From contig CALWMK010000009.1 in the NCBI GenBank assembly GCA_944381825.1, positions 1 to 45,509 of the forward strand: a DNA stretch of 45,509 nucleotides, written 5' to 3'. The DNA is from an uncultured Clostridia bacterium. GTDB lineage: Bacteria; Bacillota; Clostridia; Christensenellales; UBA1242. The notes under the pieces are model-generated. The model was not told where the DNA came from and made no database searches. It worked only from the letters and a program-made list of their open reading frames with translations. Positions within the stretch are counted from its first letter, which is position 1. Every line of letters starts with the position of its first letter. This document shows, piece after piece, positions 14,831 through 23,295 of this stretch. A program made the position numbers and the translations under genes.

Positions 14831-16225
14831 ATGAAGACTTCAACAAAAATATTTTTAATATTGTTTATTATTTTTGCTTTTGCAAGTATTTTAACTTTTA
14901 GATTTTTATGGGGAGCGATTTATTCTAATGGTTCATTTCGCTTAGAATTCAATTTTTTATCTTATTTGGCATTATTTTTCTTTTTAGCAAGCTTATTTTT
15001 TGGCACTTTTCTTTATATAAAATTTCTAAAAACACAAAGTTTTAATATTATGCTATTTTTTATAACCGTTCCTTTGACACTTGCGTTTGCAACTGTGACA
15101 TATATTTTATTTAATATTAACAATTATGATCAACCAGCCTTGGTTGCAATTAGAGTGGCGCTCAAAGTTTCACAAAATAACATCAATAATTATTTGTGGT
15201 TAATATTGACAACATTAATTTATCTTTTAATATTATTTTTCATTTTCAATTTGGTGTGCAGACCAATAAAAAAAGTTGAAAAAGCAGTTTATAGATTAAG
15301 TGATGGAAAGGTAAAAGATAGAATAAGTGTGGGTGGCACCAGACAATTTAAGGAAATTGAATTTGCTCTTAATAAAATAAATGAAAATTACAGACAAAAA
15401 GAAACCGCGCTTCGTCAAACAAATTCTGAATATGAAAAATTTATTCCCAAACAATTTTTAAAATTTTTTGGGAAAAGCAATATTTTAGAGTTGGAACTAG
15501 GAAACCAAGTTCAAAAAGAGGTTACGACAATGTTTTGCGACATAAGAAATTCTACTGCTCTTAGTTCTAGCTTGTCTTTAGAGGAAAATTTTAATTTTAT
15601 AAATTCATATTTAAATACAATTTCTCCCATTATAAGAAAATTTGGTGGATTTGTTGACAAGTATTTAGGCGATGGTATTTTGGCTGTTTTTTCAAAACCA
15701 GAACATGCCATAGAATGTTCAAGAGCTATTTTTTTAGCAATCGACGACAAAAACTTTAAACAAAAAAAATTGCCTGATATGAAAGTTGGAATTTCGATTA
15801 ATACTGGTGAAGTTATTTTTGGAGTGGTTGGAGAAGAGGCCAGAAAGTCGCTTACAATTATATCTGATAATGTTAATTTAGCATCAAAAATGGATGAGGT
15901 AAACAAGTATTTTGGAACTTTTGTTATTTTTTCAAAACGAACTTTAAATGCGCTTCCAGCTGGTTATAATTTGTCTTATAGATATATTGGCAATTTAAAA
16001 TTTAAACAAGAATCACTTTTTGTTTTTGAAGATCTTGATGTTTACGACAAACTAAAAAAAGAAAAGTTATTAATGAAAAAAAGTGTTTTTGAAAGCGCTG
16101 TTAGAGCATTTGATGAAAATGAAATAGAAAAAGCAAAAAATTTGTTCGCTAGTATTTTAAAATCTATTAAAGAGGATAAAGTTTCTTATGTTTATTATAA
16201 TAGATGTTTAGAAAAATTAGAATAA
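14831..16225 (+). CDS. membrane class III nucleotidyl cyclase with HAMP linker
   Basis: The 464-residue protein has four predicted membrane segments (about 6-28, 44-64, 72-94, 121-143), a HAMP-like linker (about 143-186) and a class III cyclase domain (about 225-378). Metal-binding Asp237 (MFCDIRNST) and Asp281 (YLGDGILAVF) are present. Lys277 and Asp346 at the base-selecting positions predict ATP rather than GTP as substrate, so the product would be cyclic AMP. Asn349 of the transition-state pair is present, but the usual Arg is Lys353 (NLASK). A helical C-terminal tail of about 70 residues follows. No ribosome binding site is evident before the ATG. The gene is single and divergent from the helical-protein gene. 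Confidence 0.88.
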   Translation: MKTSTKIFLILFIIFAFASILTFRFLWGAIYSNGSFRLEFNFLSYLALFFFLASLFFGTFLYIKFLKTQSFNIMLFFITVPLTLAFATVTYILFNINNYDQPALVAIRVALKVSQNNINNYLWLILTTLIYLLILFFIFNLVCRPIKKVEKAVYRLSDGKVKDRISVGGTRQFKEIEFALNKINENYRQKETALRQTNSEYEKFIPKQFLKFFGKSNILELELGNQVQKEVTTMFCDIRNSTALSSSLSLEENFNFINSYLNTISPIIRKFGGFVDKYLGDGILAVFSKPEHAIECSRAIFLAIDDKNFKQKKLPDMKVGISINTGEVIFGVVGEEARKSLTIISDNVNLASKMDEVNKYFGTFVIFSKRTLNALPAGYNLSYRYIGNLKFKQESLFVFEDLDVYDKLKKEKLLMKKSVFESAVRAFDENEIEKAKNLFASILKSIKEDKVSYVYYNRCLEKLE

Positions 16226-16262
16226 ACTGAATTTTCTTTAAAAAACTACTAATAATAAAAAT

Positions 16263-16835
16263 ATGCAACATTGGAGTTTGATTTTTGTTCTTTTATTTTT
16301 AATTTTATTGGTGACACCATTCACTTTTAAATTTCGACTCACATTTGATGCGATGAAAAATTATGGGGTTTTCACTTTTAAAATATTTAATTTTAAGGTC
16401 AAATTCGCCACTTTCAAATTCACAAAACTTGCAATTATTATAACAAGCGGCAACAAAAAACCTAAAATTTCAGAGATTGAGCTTTCAGTGTCAAAAGAGC
16501 AAATTGTATATGTTCAAGAGTTGATTAACCAATTTAAAGATAAAGTGAAAGTGCGGAATTTGTTTTTTGCTTCTAGGTTGGGAACCAATAATGCTTTTGA
16601 AACTGCAATGCTTTCTGCGTGTTTAAATGAACTGGTTTGTGGAGCGTTTGCTTTTGTAAAAAATTTTAAACAAACTTGTTCTATCTCAATTTCTTGCGCA
16701 CCTGTTTATGATAAAAAAAGTTTGCTTTTTGTTTTAAATACTGCATTTGCAATTTCAATTTATGATTTGATTTATTGCTTTATTTTTGCAGCTATTAGAA
16801 AATGGAGGTTTAAAAAAAATGAAAAAAGACTATGA
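16263..16835 (+). CDS. DUF2953 protein (YtfI-like)
   Basis: The 190-residue protein has an N-terminal membrane segment (WSLIFVLLFLILLVTPF) and a second hydrophobic stretch near the C terminus (FAISIYDLIYCFIFAAI). The middle part has beta-rich DUF2953 features (TFDAMKNYGVFTFKIFNFKV and an ASRLGTNNAFETAML segment). In Bacilli and Clostridia such genes lie immediately before ytfJ, as here, and belong to a sporulation or germination context of unknown mechanism. The gene overlaps ytfJ by 17 bases. The start is the first ATG, with no clear ribosome binding site. Confidence 0.78.
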   Translation: MQHWSLIFVLLFLILLVTPFTFKFRLTFDAMKNYGVFTFKIFNFKVKFATFKFTKLAIIITSGNKKPKISEIELSVSKEQIVYVQELINQFKDKVKVRNLFFASRLGTNNAFETAMLSACLNELVCGAFAFVKNFKQTCSISISCAPVYDKKSLLFVLNTAFAISIYDLIYCFIFAAIRKWRFKKNEKRL

Positions 16836-17220
16836 AACCACAAGTTCGATTGAAAAGTTACTTGATGGAACTATTGAAAGAATACGCACCTTGGTTGATG
16901 CAAACACAATTGTTGGAGAACCTGTTGTGTCGCCGAGTGGCAGTGTTATAATACCAATTTCAAAAGTAGCAGTGGGATTTGTTGTTGGTGGAGGAGAATA
17001 TTCGGACTTATCAAACAGACGCGTTGCAAATCACTTTCCGATGGCGGGAGGAAGTGGAGGTGGAATGAGTGTTTCGCCTGTTGGGTTTTTAGTTGAAACT
17101 GATGGCAAAGTGAAATATGTTGATATTGAAAATAAGTCTGCTTATCAAACACTTTTAAATGCTGTTAATGCGCTTATAAATAAAGTTTCAAATAATAAAG
17201 GAGAATGTGATGAAATTTAA
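16819..17220 (+). CDS. ytfJ: sporulation protein YtfJ (GerW family)
   Basis: The 133-residue protein carries the YtfJ signature: IRTLVDANTIVGEPV, SVIIPISKVAVGFVVGGGEY, then GGSGGGMSVSPVGFLV. YtfJ/GerW proteins are made during sporulation and affect spore properties and germination; the mechanism is not established. The start chosen is the ATG at 16819, behind GGAGG at 16804-16808. It overlaps DUF2953 by 17 bases and dacF by 11, a tightly coupled cluster. Confidence 0.92.
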   Translation: MKKDYETTSSIEKLLDGTIERIRTLVDANTIVGEPVVSPSGSVIIPISKVAVGFVVGGGEYSDLSNRRVANHFPMAGGSGGGMSVSPVGFLVETDGKVKYVDIENKSAYQTLLNAVNALINKVSNNKGECDEI

Positions 17221-18343
17221 ATGTTTTTATCTTTTTATCCTATTTTGTTTTCTTTTTATTGCTGGAGCATATTCACCATCTCAATCGATAGTAAAAAACA
17301 CATCTGCAAAAGCAATGGTAACTATTGAAGCAAACACTAAACGAGTGCTTTATGAAAAAAACAAAGATGAGCGTTTGCCAATGGCAAGTACAACAAAAAT
17401 TATGACCGCTTTATGTGCATTAGAAAGCGGTTCAAATCTTGATGAAGAATTTGAGATAGACCCAAGAGCTGTTGGAATCGAGGGAACAAGTATGTATTTG
17501 AGAAAAGGTGAAAAATTATGCCTAAGAGATTTGCTATATGGCTTAATTTTGCCTTCTGGCAACGATGCTTCATGCGCTATAGCTTATAGGATTAGTGGTT
17601 CAATAGAAGATTTTGTTGCACTTATGAATAAAAAGGCAAAAGAATTAAATTTGGTTAATACAAATTTTGTCAATCCTCATGGTCTTGATGCCAAAGACCA
17701 CTACACAAGCGCTTATGATTTGGCTATTATCACTGCTGAGGCATTAAAGAATCCTGAGTTTGTTGAAATTATTGGGACAAAGTCAAAATCGGTCAAGGGT
17801 GCAGGCGGCGAGCAGGGAGAGCTTAGATTTTTGAAAAATAAAAATAAATTACTGACTTCATTTGAGGGATGTACCGGAGTTAAAACAGGATTTACCGATA
17901 TGGCAGGCAGATGCTTTGTTGCATCTAGCAAAAGAGGGGATTTGTCTGTTATAAGTGTTGTGCTCAATTGTGGACCTATGTTTGAAGAATGTGCAATGCT
18001 TATGGAAAAGGCTTTTGAGGAATACAACTATATTGAAGTGCTTGAACCCTATTTGTTTTATAGAAAGGCTCCTGTTTTAAAAGGAAAAGAGAATGAGGTT
18101 AAATTATGGACGAAACAAGGTTTTTACTATCCATTAACTAAGGAAGAAAGTTTAAAAATTTCTTATGATTATGAAATAGACGAAAATTTAATTGCACCAT
18201 TAGAAAAAGAACAAGTTGTAGGTAAATTAACTATAAAGCTTTGTGATGAAGTTTTGTTTGAAACAGAGATTTACACAATGGATGAGATAAAATCTAATGA
18301 GCTTTTTGAAAACATGAAACAAATTGGACATCATTGGAACTAA
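17210..18343 (+). CDS. dacF: D-alanyl-D-alanine carboxypeptidase, DacF/DacB type
   Basis: A low-molecular-mass penicillin-binding protein that trims the terminal D-Ala of peptidoglycan outside the membrane. The start is the ATG at 17210 behind AAAGGAG. An N-terminal signal peptide (FYLFILFCFLFIAGA) precedes the peptidase-S11 domain, with catalytic STTK (Ser60, Lys63), SGN (116-118) and KTG (225-227). A beta-rich C-terminal domain (about 275-370) follows. No amphipathic anchor helix is obvious at the end. Its place after ytfI-ytfJ and before spoIIIA suggests a role in spore cortex, as for Bacillus DacF/DacB. Confidence 0.93.
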   Translation: MKFKCFYLFILFCFLFIAGAYSPSQSIVKNTSAKAMVTIEANTKRVLYEKNKDERLPMASTTKIMTALCALESGSNLDEEFEIDPRAVGIEGTSMYLRKGEKLCLRDLLYGLILPSGNDASCAIAYRISGSIEDFVALMNKKAKELNLVNTNFVNPHGLDAKDHYTSAYDLAIITAEALKNPEFVEIIGTKSKSVKGAGGEQGELRFLKNKNKLLTSFEGCTGVKTGFTDMAGRCFVASSKRGDLSVISVVLNCGPMFEECAMLMEKAFEEYNYIEVLEPYLFYRKAPVLKGKENEVKLWTKQGFYYPLTKEESLKISYDYEIDENLIAPLEKEQVVGKLTIKLCDEVLFETEIYTMDEIKSNELFENMKQIGHHWN

Positions 18344-18416
18344 TGTTTTGAAAAAAACTGAAATAATATGACACAATTTGTCTAAACTGAATTTTTTATC
18401 TTTTTTGCAAATATTT

Positions 18417-18450
18417 TACCTTGAGCGAGAAAAACGCCAAGGTAATTTTT
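18417..18450 (+). terminator. terminator between dacF and spoIIIAA
   Basis: TACCTTG/CAAGGTA arms (18417-18423 with 18438-18444) enclose an inner GCG/CGC pair and are followed by ATTTTTT. It separates dacF from the spoIIIA operon. No convincing sigma-E promoter could be read in 18344-18476. Confidence 0.8.
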
Positions 18451-18476
18451 TATATATTCCCAATTGGAGGTGATTA

Positions 18477-19388
18477 ATGCTTGGAAAAATTTTGCCACTA
18501 AATATTTTTAATGTTATTGATAAGAAAATAGATTTTTCAAGATTAAACGAATTGCGCCTTAGAAGTAATCAACCAGTTACAGTTTTTTTAAATGGACAAC
18601 CCTATTATCTTGGCGAAAAAGGACTAACTTCAAACATTAGTAAGGCTATTATATGCAAAAAAGAAGATATAGAAGATGTGGTTTTTAGAGCAAGTGGTTG
18701 TTCTATATATTCAGTTAATGAGCAAATTAAAAGAGGATTTATTGTTGTGGAAGGCGGCATTAGAATAGGTATTTGTGGAGATGTCGTTATTGAAAAAGAT
18801 GAAATAAAAACAATATCTAATTACACTAGTTTAAATATAAGAATTCCTCATGAAATAAAAAATTGCTCACTTTCAGCTTTTAGCGCAATTGTTGATGAGT
18901 TTGGAGTAAAAAACACCTTAGTTATATCTCCTCCTTCTTGTGGGAAAACAACCTTTATTCGAGATTTTGTATTTCAATTATCTGAGAATAATTTTTGCTT
19001 GAATGTTTTGGTTTTAGATGAACGAGGAGAAATTTTTGGTGGCGGTCAAATGAATTTAGGAAAATTTTGTGATGTTTTAAGCTATTCAACAAAAAAACTT
19101 GGTTTCATACAAGGCATAAGAACCATGGCACCAAATTTAATTGTCGCAGATGAGCTGGGAGGGGAAGATGACTTAAATGCAATAAAAAATGCATTTAATT
19201 GTGGTGTGAACATAATGGCGACCGTGCATGCCTCTTCGGTTACAGAACTGCGAGCAAAAAACGAGTTTAAAGAGTTGCTAAATTCTAAATGCTTTTCTCG
19301 CTTCGTGGTACTTTCTTCAAGACAAGGACCAGGAACATTAGAGGGTGTTTATAATGAAAATTTGACGAGAATCGCTTCTTGGAGCTAG
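18477..19388 (+). CDS. spoIIIAA: stage III sporulation protein AA (ATPase)
   Basis: The 303-residue cytoplasmic protein is related to secretion ATPases and energises the SpoIIIA-SpoIIQ channel between mother cell and forespore. Walker A is SPPSCGKTTFIRD (about 156-168), then VLVLDERGEIFGG and IVADELGGEDD for Walker B. The N-terminal domain has LNELRLRSNQPV, typical of SpoIIIAA. GGAGGTG precedes the ATG. It is the first gene of eight in the canonical order, with no gap over 12 bases inside the operon. Confidence 0.97.
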   Translation: MLGKILPLNIFNVIDKKIDFSRLNELRLRSNQPVTVFLNGQPYYLGEKGLTSNISKAIICKKEDIEDVVFRASGCSIYSVNEQIKRGFIVVEGGIRIGICGDVVIEKDEIKTISNYTSLNIRIPHEIKNCSLSAFSAIVDEFGVKNTLVISPPSCGKTTFIRDFVFQLSENNFCLNVLVLDERGEIFGGGQMNLGKFCDVLSYSTKKLGFIQGIRTMAPNLIVADELGGEDDLNAIKNAFNCGVNIMATVHASSVTELRAKNEFKELLNSKCFSRFVVLSSRQGPGTLEGVYNENLTRIASWS

Positions 19389-19391
19389 CCA

Positions 19392-19880
19392 ATGAAATTA
19401 TTTTTAATTTTGTTTTTAGTTTTTCTTTGTGGTTATGTGGGCTATGGGCTTTCATCTTATTATAAAAATCGTAGAATTTTTTTTGAAGAATTTATTTCTT
19501 TAATAGAAAATGTAAATTTAGATATAAATTTTTCTCGAGAAAAGATAGCGCAAATTTTAAAATCACAAAAAATTAATAGTAGAGCTCTAAAAAAAATAAT
19601 AAATAATTTCATAGCTGTTTTAGAGACCCGAGAACTTGAATGCGAAAAGTTATTTGAAGGAGTAAAACTTTTGAAAGATGATGAAAAATTTTTAATTTTT
19701 TCATTTTTTAGAAGTTTGGGAAAATTTGATGTTGAACTTCAAAGTCTTCAACTTTCACAATTCAAAGAAAAATTTTTAAATTCATTGCAAGTATGCAGTA
19801 GTGAAGAAAAAAAATATTCTCCAATACTTTTAAAATTAGCGATAATGGTGGGAGCACTTTTGGGATTGATTTTTATTTAA
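19392..19880 (+). CDS. spoIIIAB: stage III sporulation protein AB
   Basis: A 162-residue protein with an N-terminal membrane helix (MKLFLILFLVFLCGYVGYGLSSYYKNR), a mostly helical soluble middle and a C-terminal hydrophobic segment (LLKLAIMVGALLGLIFI). This matches SpoIIIAB, which resembles type II secretion GspF-like helices. Its Shine-Dalgarno sequence (TTGGAG) lies in the last codons of spoIIIAA. Confidence 0.92.
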   Translation: MKLFLILFLVFLCGYVGYGLSSYYKNRRIFFEEFISLIENVNLDINFSREKIAQILKSQKINSRALKKIINNFIAVLETRELECEKLFEGVKLLKDDEKFLIFSFFRSLGKFDVELQSLQLSQFKEKFLNSLQVCSSEEKKYSPILLKLAIMVGALLGLIFI

Positions 19881-19890
19881 GGAGCTAAAA

Positions 19891-20085
19891 ATGGGAGTTG
19901 ATATTATTATTAAAATTGCAGCAGTGGGAATTTTAACAGCAGTTGTAGGACAAATTTTGAAGCATACAGGAAAAGATGAGATTGCAATGTTGACGACACT
20001 AGCAGGTTTAGTTGTTGCTCTTATGATGGTGCTTGATATGATTTCATCACTTTTTGAAACTGTCAAAACTATGTTTAATTTATAA
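19891..20085 (+). CDS. spoIIIAC: stage III sporulation protein AC
   Basis: A 64-residue membrane protein with two hydrophobic helices (IIKIAAVGILTAVVGQIL; MLTTLAGLVVALMMVLDMI) separated by KHTGKDE, the conserved SpoIIIAC loop. The length is normal for the family (about 65-68). It is a channel component in the mother-cell membrane. AAGGAG precedes the ATG. Confidence 0.95.
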   Translation: MGVDIIIKIAAVGILTAVVGQILKHTGKDEIAMLTTLAGLVVALMMVLDMISSLFETVKTMFNL

Positions 20086-20094
20086 CGAGGCATC

Positions 20095-20481
20095 ATGGAA
20101 ATAATAAAAATCGCAGGCGTTGCCTTAATCACATGTATTGCAGCTTTGCTAGTTAAACAAATAAAGCCAGAAATAGCAATTTTTGTTAGTATTTGTGGTG
20201 GAATTGTCATTCTTTTTTTGTGTGTTAATTATTTAACTGAAATTTTAGGTGTTTTTAACTTTGTAGTAGAAAAAACAGGGCTCAATGCAAAATTATTTAA
20301 TTTAATTTTAAAAATTATAGGTGTTGGTTACATAACCGAATTCAGCGCAAATATTTGCAATGATAGTGGACAAAGTTCGCTTTCTGATAAAATTTTATTA
20401 GCAGGTAAAATAATCATCTTTTCAATGTCGATTCCAATCATCAAGACTATTATAGAAATAATTGCGGGGCTATTGCCATGA
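20095..20481 (+). CDS. spoIIIAD: stage III sporulation protein AD
   Basis: A 128-residue multi-helix membrane protein homologous to SpoIIIAC in its first half (IIKIAGVALITCIAALLVKQIKPE). Typical later segments are GVGYITEFSANICNDSGQSSL and ISMPIIKTIIEI-like helices. It is a channel component. Its end overlaps spoIIIAE by four bases (ATGA). Confidence 0.95.
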   Translation: MEIIKIAGVALITCIAALLVKQIKPEIAIFVSICGGIVILFLCVNYLTEILGVFNFVVEKTGLNAKLFNLILKIIGVGYITEFSANICNDSGQSSLSDKILLAGKIIIFSMSIPIIKTIIEIIAGLLP

Positions 20482-21656
20482 AAAAAAAATATTTAATTTG
20501 TGTTTTAATTTTTCTTTGTTTTTCTTTTTTGTTTTTTGGGATGGGGGCAAGTAAAACAGAAGAAGAGGTTTTAGAAGATGTTTCCACCGAGGTAGATAAC
20601 CAGCTTAGTGATTTAGATTTTTCAAATTTGGAAGAGCTTTTGGCTGGGCTTGATGAAGAACAACTTAAAATATTTGGAGAATCTTCTTTTACCGATAAAA
20701 TAAAAATGATTATAAATGGCGAATTTAAAGAGCTTGGAAATACTGTAATTAGCGCCACTATAAATTTGGTTTTAAAACAAATATTGGATTTTTTACCTCT
20801 TGTTGCAACCATTTTAGCAATTGGAATTTTATCTAGCATGCTAGGGAATTTACGAAGTGGGAAAGACAAAAGTTTGGGAGATGTAATTCATTTTGTTTGT
20901 TATGCTTTGATATTAGTTTTAATTTCTTCTGCTGTTATGCAAATGTTAACACTTTGTCGTTCAACGCTTGAAACAATGAAAGCAGAAATTGATATTATTT
21001 TTCCTATACTATTAACCTTAATGACTGCCATAGGTGGTACTGTTTCAGTTAGTGTTTATCAACCAGCAATTGCGCTTTTGTCGGGTAGTATCATGCAAAT
21101 CTTCAATTTAGTGCTAGTTCCAATTTTTATCTTTTCCTTTGTCTTTGCGGTTATTTCTAATTTGACATCTACTGTCAAACTGGAAAAATTTAATAGTTTT
21201 TTAAATTCTTGTTTTAAATGGCTTGTGGGCGTTATGTTTACTATATTTATAGCTTTTATGTCTATACAAGGCATTACAGCAGGTTCTTATGATGGGATTT
21301 CTGTTAAAACGGCAAAGTTTGCTTTAAAAAGTTATGTTCCAATTCTTGGAGGATATTTGGCAGATGGTTTTAATGTCATCGTTGCAAGTTCTGTACTTAT
21401 AAAAAATGCAATAGGGGCATGCGGACTTTTGCTTGTATTTGTTAGTGTGCTTTCGCCAATTTTAACTTTAGTTATATTTAGTTTGCTTTTAAAACTCACT
21501 GCATCAATTTTGGAACCATTATCAGATGGTAGGATATCAACATTTTTATTCTCTGTTTCAAAATCGCTTACTATGCTTTTAGTTATTTTAATAGGCGTTG
21601 CATTCATGTTTTTAATTATAACAGCATTAATTATGTGTAGTGCAAATTTTATTTAA
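20478..21656 (+). CDS. spoIIIAE: stage III sporulation protein AE
   Basis: The 392-residue polytopic membrane protein begins with a signal-like helix (YLICVLIFLCFSFLFFGMGA). An acidic extracytoplasmic stretch follows, then about seven membrane segments with the family motif TAIGGTVSVSVYQPAIALLS. The length matches Bacillus SpoIIIAE (399). It is the main membrane-embedded subunit of the feeding-tube complex. Confidence 0.96.
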   Translation: MKKKYLICVLIFLCFSFLFFGMGASKTEEEVLEDVSTEVDNQLSDLDFSNLEELLAGLDEEQLKIFGESSFTDKIKMIINGEFKELGNTVISATINLVLKQILDFLPLVATILAIGILSSMLGNLRSGKDKSLGDVIHFVCYALILVLISSAVMQMLTLCRSTLETMKAEIDIIFPILLTLMTAIGGTVSVSVYQPAIALLSGSIMQIFNLVLVPIFIFSFVFAVISNLTSTVKLEKFNSFLNSCFKWLVGVMFTIFIAFMSIQGITAGSYDGISVKTAKFALKSYVPILGGYLADGFNVIVASSVLIKNAIGACGLLLVFVSVLSPILTLVIFSLLLKLTASILEPLSDGRISTFLFSVSKSLTMLLVILIGVAFMFLIITALIMCSANFI

Positions 21657-21665
21657 GGAGAGTTT

Positions 21666-22154
21666 ATGAATGGAATTTCAGCCTGGCTCTTGTCCATTGC
21701 TGGTGTAAGTGTTCTTTCTGTTGTGGTAGATATATTGTTGCCAAAAGGTCAAACCGAAAAATATATTAAAGGTATTTTTGCTTTTGTGATGATTTTAGTG
21801 ATTATTGCGCCATTGCCAAAGTTGTTAAAAGCTGAAATTAATTTTAATGAGATATTTCAAAAAGAAGAAATAAAATTGCAAGAAGATTTTATTTATCAAC
21901 AAAATCAAAATAAATTGACATTATTAAAAAAAGAAATTGAAAGCGATTTAAAAGAAAATAATCTTGATGGCGTAGAAGTTAGTATTTATGGAGATATATT
22001 TTCTGATGAAATGCAAATTGAGAAAATTTTTGTCGATTTAACAAATCTAGTTATTAACGATAAAAATCAGCATATAGATATAGAGAAAACAGTAATTGAA
22101 ACAATTCAGAAATATGTTTTGTTAGAAAAGGAGAAAATTGAATTTAATGAATGA
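21666..22154 (+). CDS. spoIIIAF: stage III sporulation protein AF
   Basis: A 162-residue protein with two N-terminal membrane helices (ISAWLLSIAGVSVLSVVVDILLP; IKGIFAFVMILVIIAPLPKLL). A short extracytoplasmic ring-building-motif domain follows (about 90-162: DGVEVSIYGDIFSDEMQIEK). It is about 40 residues shorter than Bacillus SpoIIIAF (206). AAGGAG precedes the ATG. Confidence 0.92.
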   Translation: MNGISAWLLSIAGVSVLSVVVDILLPKGQTEKYIKGIFAFVMILVIIAPLPKLLKAEINFNEIFQKEEIKLQEDFIYQQNQNKLTLLKKEIESDLKENNLDGVEVSIYGDIFSDEMQIEKIFVDLTNLVINDKNQHIDIEKTVIETIQKYVLLEKEKIEFNE

Positions 22155-22536
22155 AAATAAAAAATGGTTTGACAAAATTCCACTGTTTCAAAAACTAAAA
22201 AATATTAAACATATTGAAATTATAATTGCTGTTATCTTCGCTATAATAATCTTGCTAATTTATCTTTCCTCTATTGGTTCAACTAAATCGACTAGTACAA
22301 AAGGTGGACAAACAGAACTAGAAATTAGGTTATGTGGAATATTAGAAGATTTAGAGGGTGTTGGAAAAGTTAGTGTTATGATTAATTATCTGGATGAAAA
22401 GCAGACAATGGCAGGGGTGGTTGTTGTTGCCAGTGGTGCTAGTGATGTGGCTGTAAGACTTCAAATTTTAAGAGCGGTTGAAACAGTTTTAAATTTGCCA
22501 ACTACTAATATTGAAATATTAGTTGGAAATAAATAA
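22147..22536 (+). CDS. spoIIIAG: stage III sporulation protein AG, short form
   Basis: About 129 residues: a cytoplasmic stub, one membrane helix (EIIIAVIFAIIILLIYLS) and a ring-building-motif domain (LEIRLCGILEDLEGVGKV, GVVVVASGASDVAVRLQI, LPTTNIEILVG). Bacillus SpoIIIAG has about 229 residues. The residues missing here lie between VSVMINYLDEK and GVVVVASGA, exactly where the Bacillus protein carries its beta-strand insertion. A TTG at 22138 is an alternative start closer to the AGGAG (22129-22133); I chose the ATG. It overlaps spoIIIAF. Confidence 0.9.
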   Translation: MNENKKWFDKIPLFQKLKNIKHIEIIIAVIFAIIILLIYLSSIGSTKSTSTKGGQTELEIRLCGILEDLEGVGKVSVMINYLDEKQTMAGVVVVASGASDVAVRLQILRAVETVLNLPTTNIEILVGNK

Positions 22537-22547
22537 AAGGAGTTTTT

Positions 22548-23018
22548 ATGAAAAAAAGAACAAAAATAATAATTTTAGTTGCCATGGTTGCTTTATTAGG
22601 TGTGACAGGTTATCTTAACATTGCATTAAACAATCGTGTGGTTGATGCCAGCACACAAACTGGTAGCAACATAAGCTATTTTGATGGTTATAGAGGGGAC
22701 AGGCAAACAACAAGAGATCAAGAACTTTTATACTACGACGCAATAATAAAGAGTGAAAGTTCAAGCGCAGATGCCATTGCCAATGCAGAAAGCAAGAAGT
22801 TAGAAATTATTACCCAAATGGAAAGCGAACTTGTTATGGAAGGACTTATTAAAGCAAAGGGTTTTGCCGATGTTATTGTAACAAACTCCGCTTCTTACAT
22901 CAATGTCATTGTAAAAAGTGCAGAACTTACTTCAAGTGAAGTTGCCCAAATTGTATCCGTGGTTCAAGAACAAACTGGCAAAAGCATAGATTACATTAAA
23001 ATTATTCCTGTTGAATAA
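22548..23018 (+). CDS. spoIIIAH: stage III sporulation protein AH
   Basis: A 156-residue bitopic protein with an N-terminal membrane helix (KIIILVAMVALLGVTGYL), a helical spacer and a C-terminal ring-building domain. The domain has the family stretch GFADVIVTNSASYINVIV followed by EVAQIVSVVQEQTGKSIDYIKI. In Bacillus this domain binds SpoIIQ from the forespore to form the intercellular channel. It is about 60 residues shorter than the Bacillus protein (218), mainly in the linker. It is the last gene of the operon. Confidence 0.95.
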   Translation: MKKRTKIIILVAMVALLGVTGYLNIALNNRVVDASTQTGSNISYFDGYRGDRQTTRDQELLYYDAIIKSESSSADAIANAESKKLEIITQMESELVMEGLIKAKGFADVIVTNSASYINVIVKSAELTSSEVAQIVSVVQEQTGKSIDYIKIIPVE

Positions 23019-23155
23019 TAATCTTGCTTCTTTGTTTTTGGTATTATGCTGTTAATTATTTTAAATCAAAAATAAATTAATTCATTTGTCTTAAAAATAA
23101 AATATTCTGAAAGTTAGTATGCTTGTTAAAATGAAAACTTAAATTAGAAAAATAA

Positions 23156-23192
23156 CGAAAATTGATGTAATTAAATCAATTTTCGTTTTTTT
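23156..23192 (+). terminator. terminator of the spoIIIA operon
   Basis: A perfect 11-bp stem (23156-23166 with 23175-23185, loop of eight) followed by seven T. It lies about 140 bases after spoIIIAH. Confidence 0.82.
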
Positions 23193-23203
23193 AACTACAG
23201 CAT

Positions 23204-23232
23204 TTGACAGTTATATTAAATTATAGTAATAT
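23204..23232 (+). promoter_or_regulatory. sigma-A-type promoter for the GLUG protein
   Basis: TTGACA (23204-23209), 17-base spacer, TAATAT (23227-23232), about 64 bases before the ATG at 23296. It makes this gene independent of the spoIIIA operon. Confidence 0.7.
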
Positions 23233-23295
23233 ATATAATAGTAAAAATAAAAGAGAGAAAATATGAATAATTATTTTTATTATAAAGGAGGAATT

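Noticed and set aside
15511..15906. 131-residue minus-strand frame inside the cyclase gene
   Set aside because: It lies antisense to the conserved catalytic domain and has no ribosome binding site or family features.
18344..18476. sigma-E promoter for spoIIIAA
   Set aside because: Expected by analogy with Bacillus, but no pair of boxes with acceptable sequence and spacing could be read.
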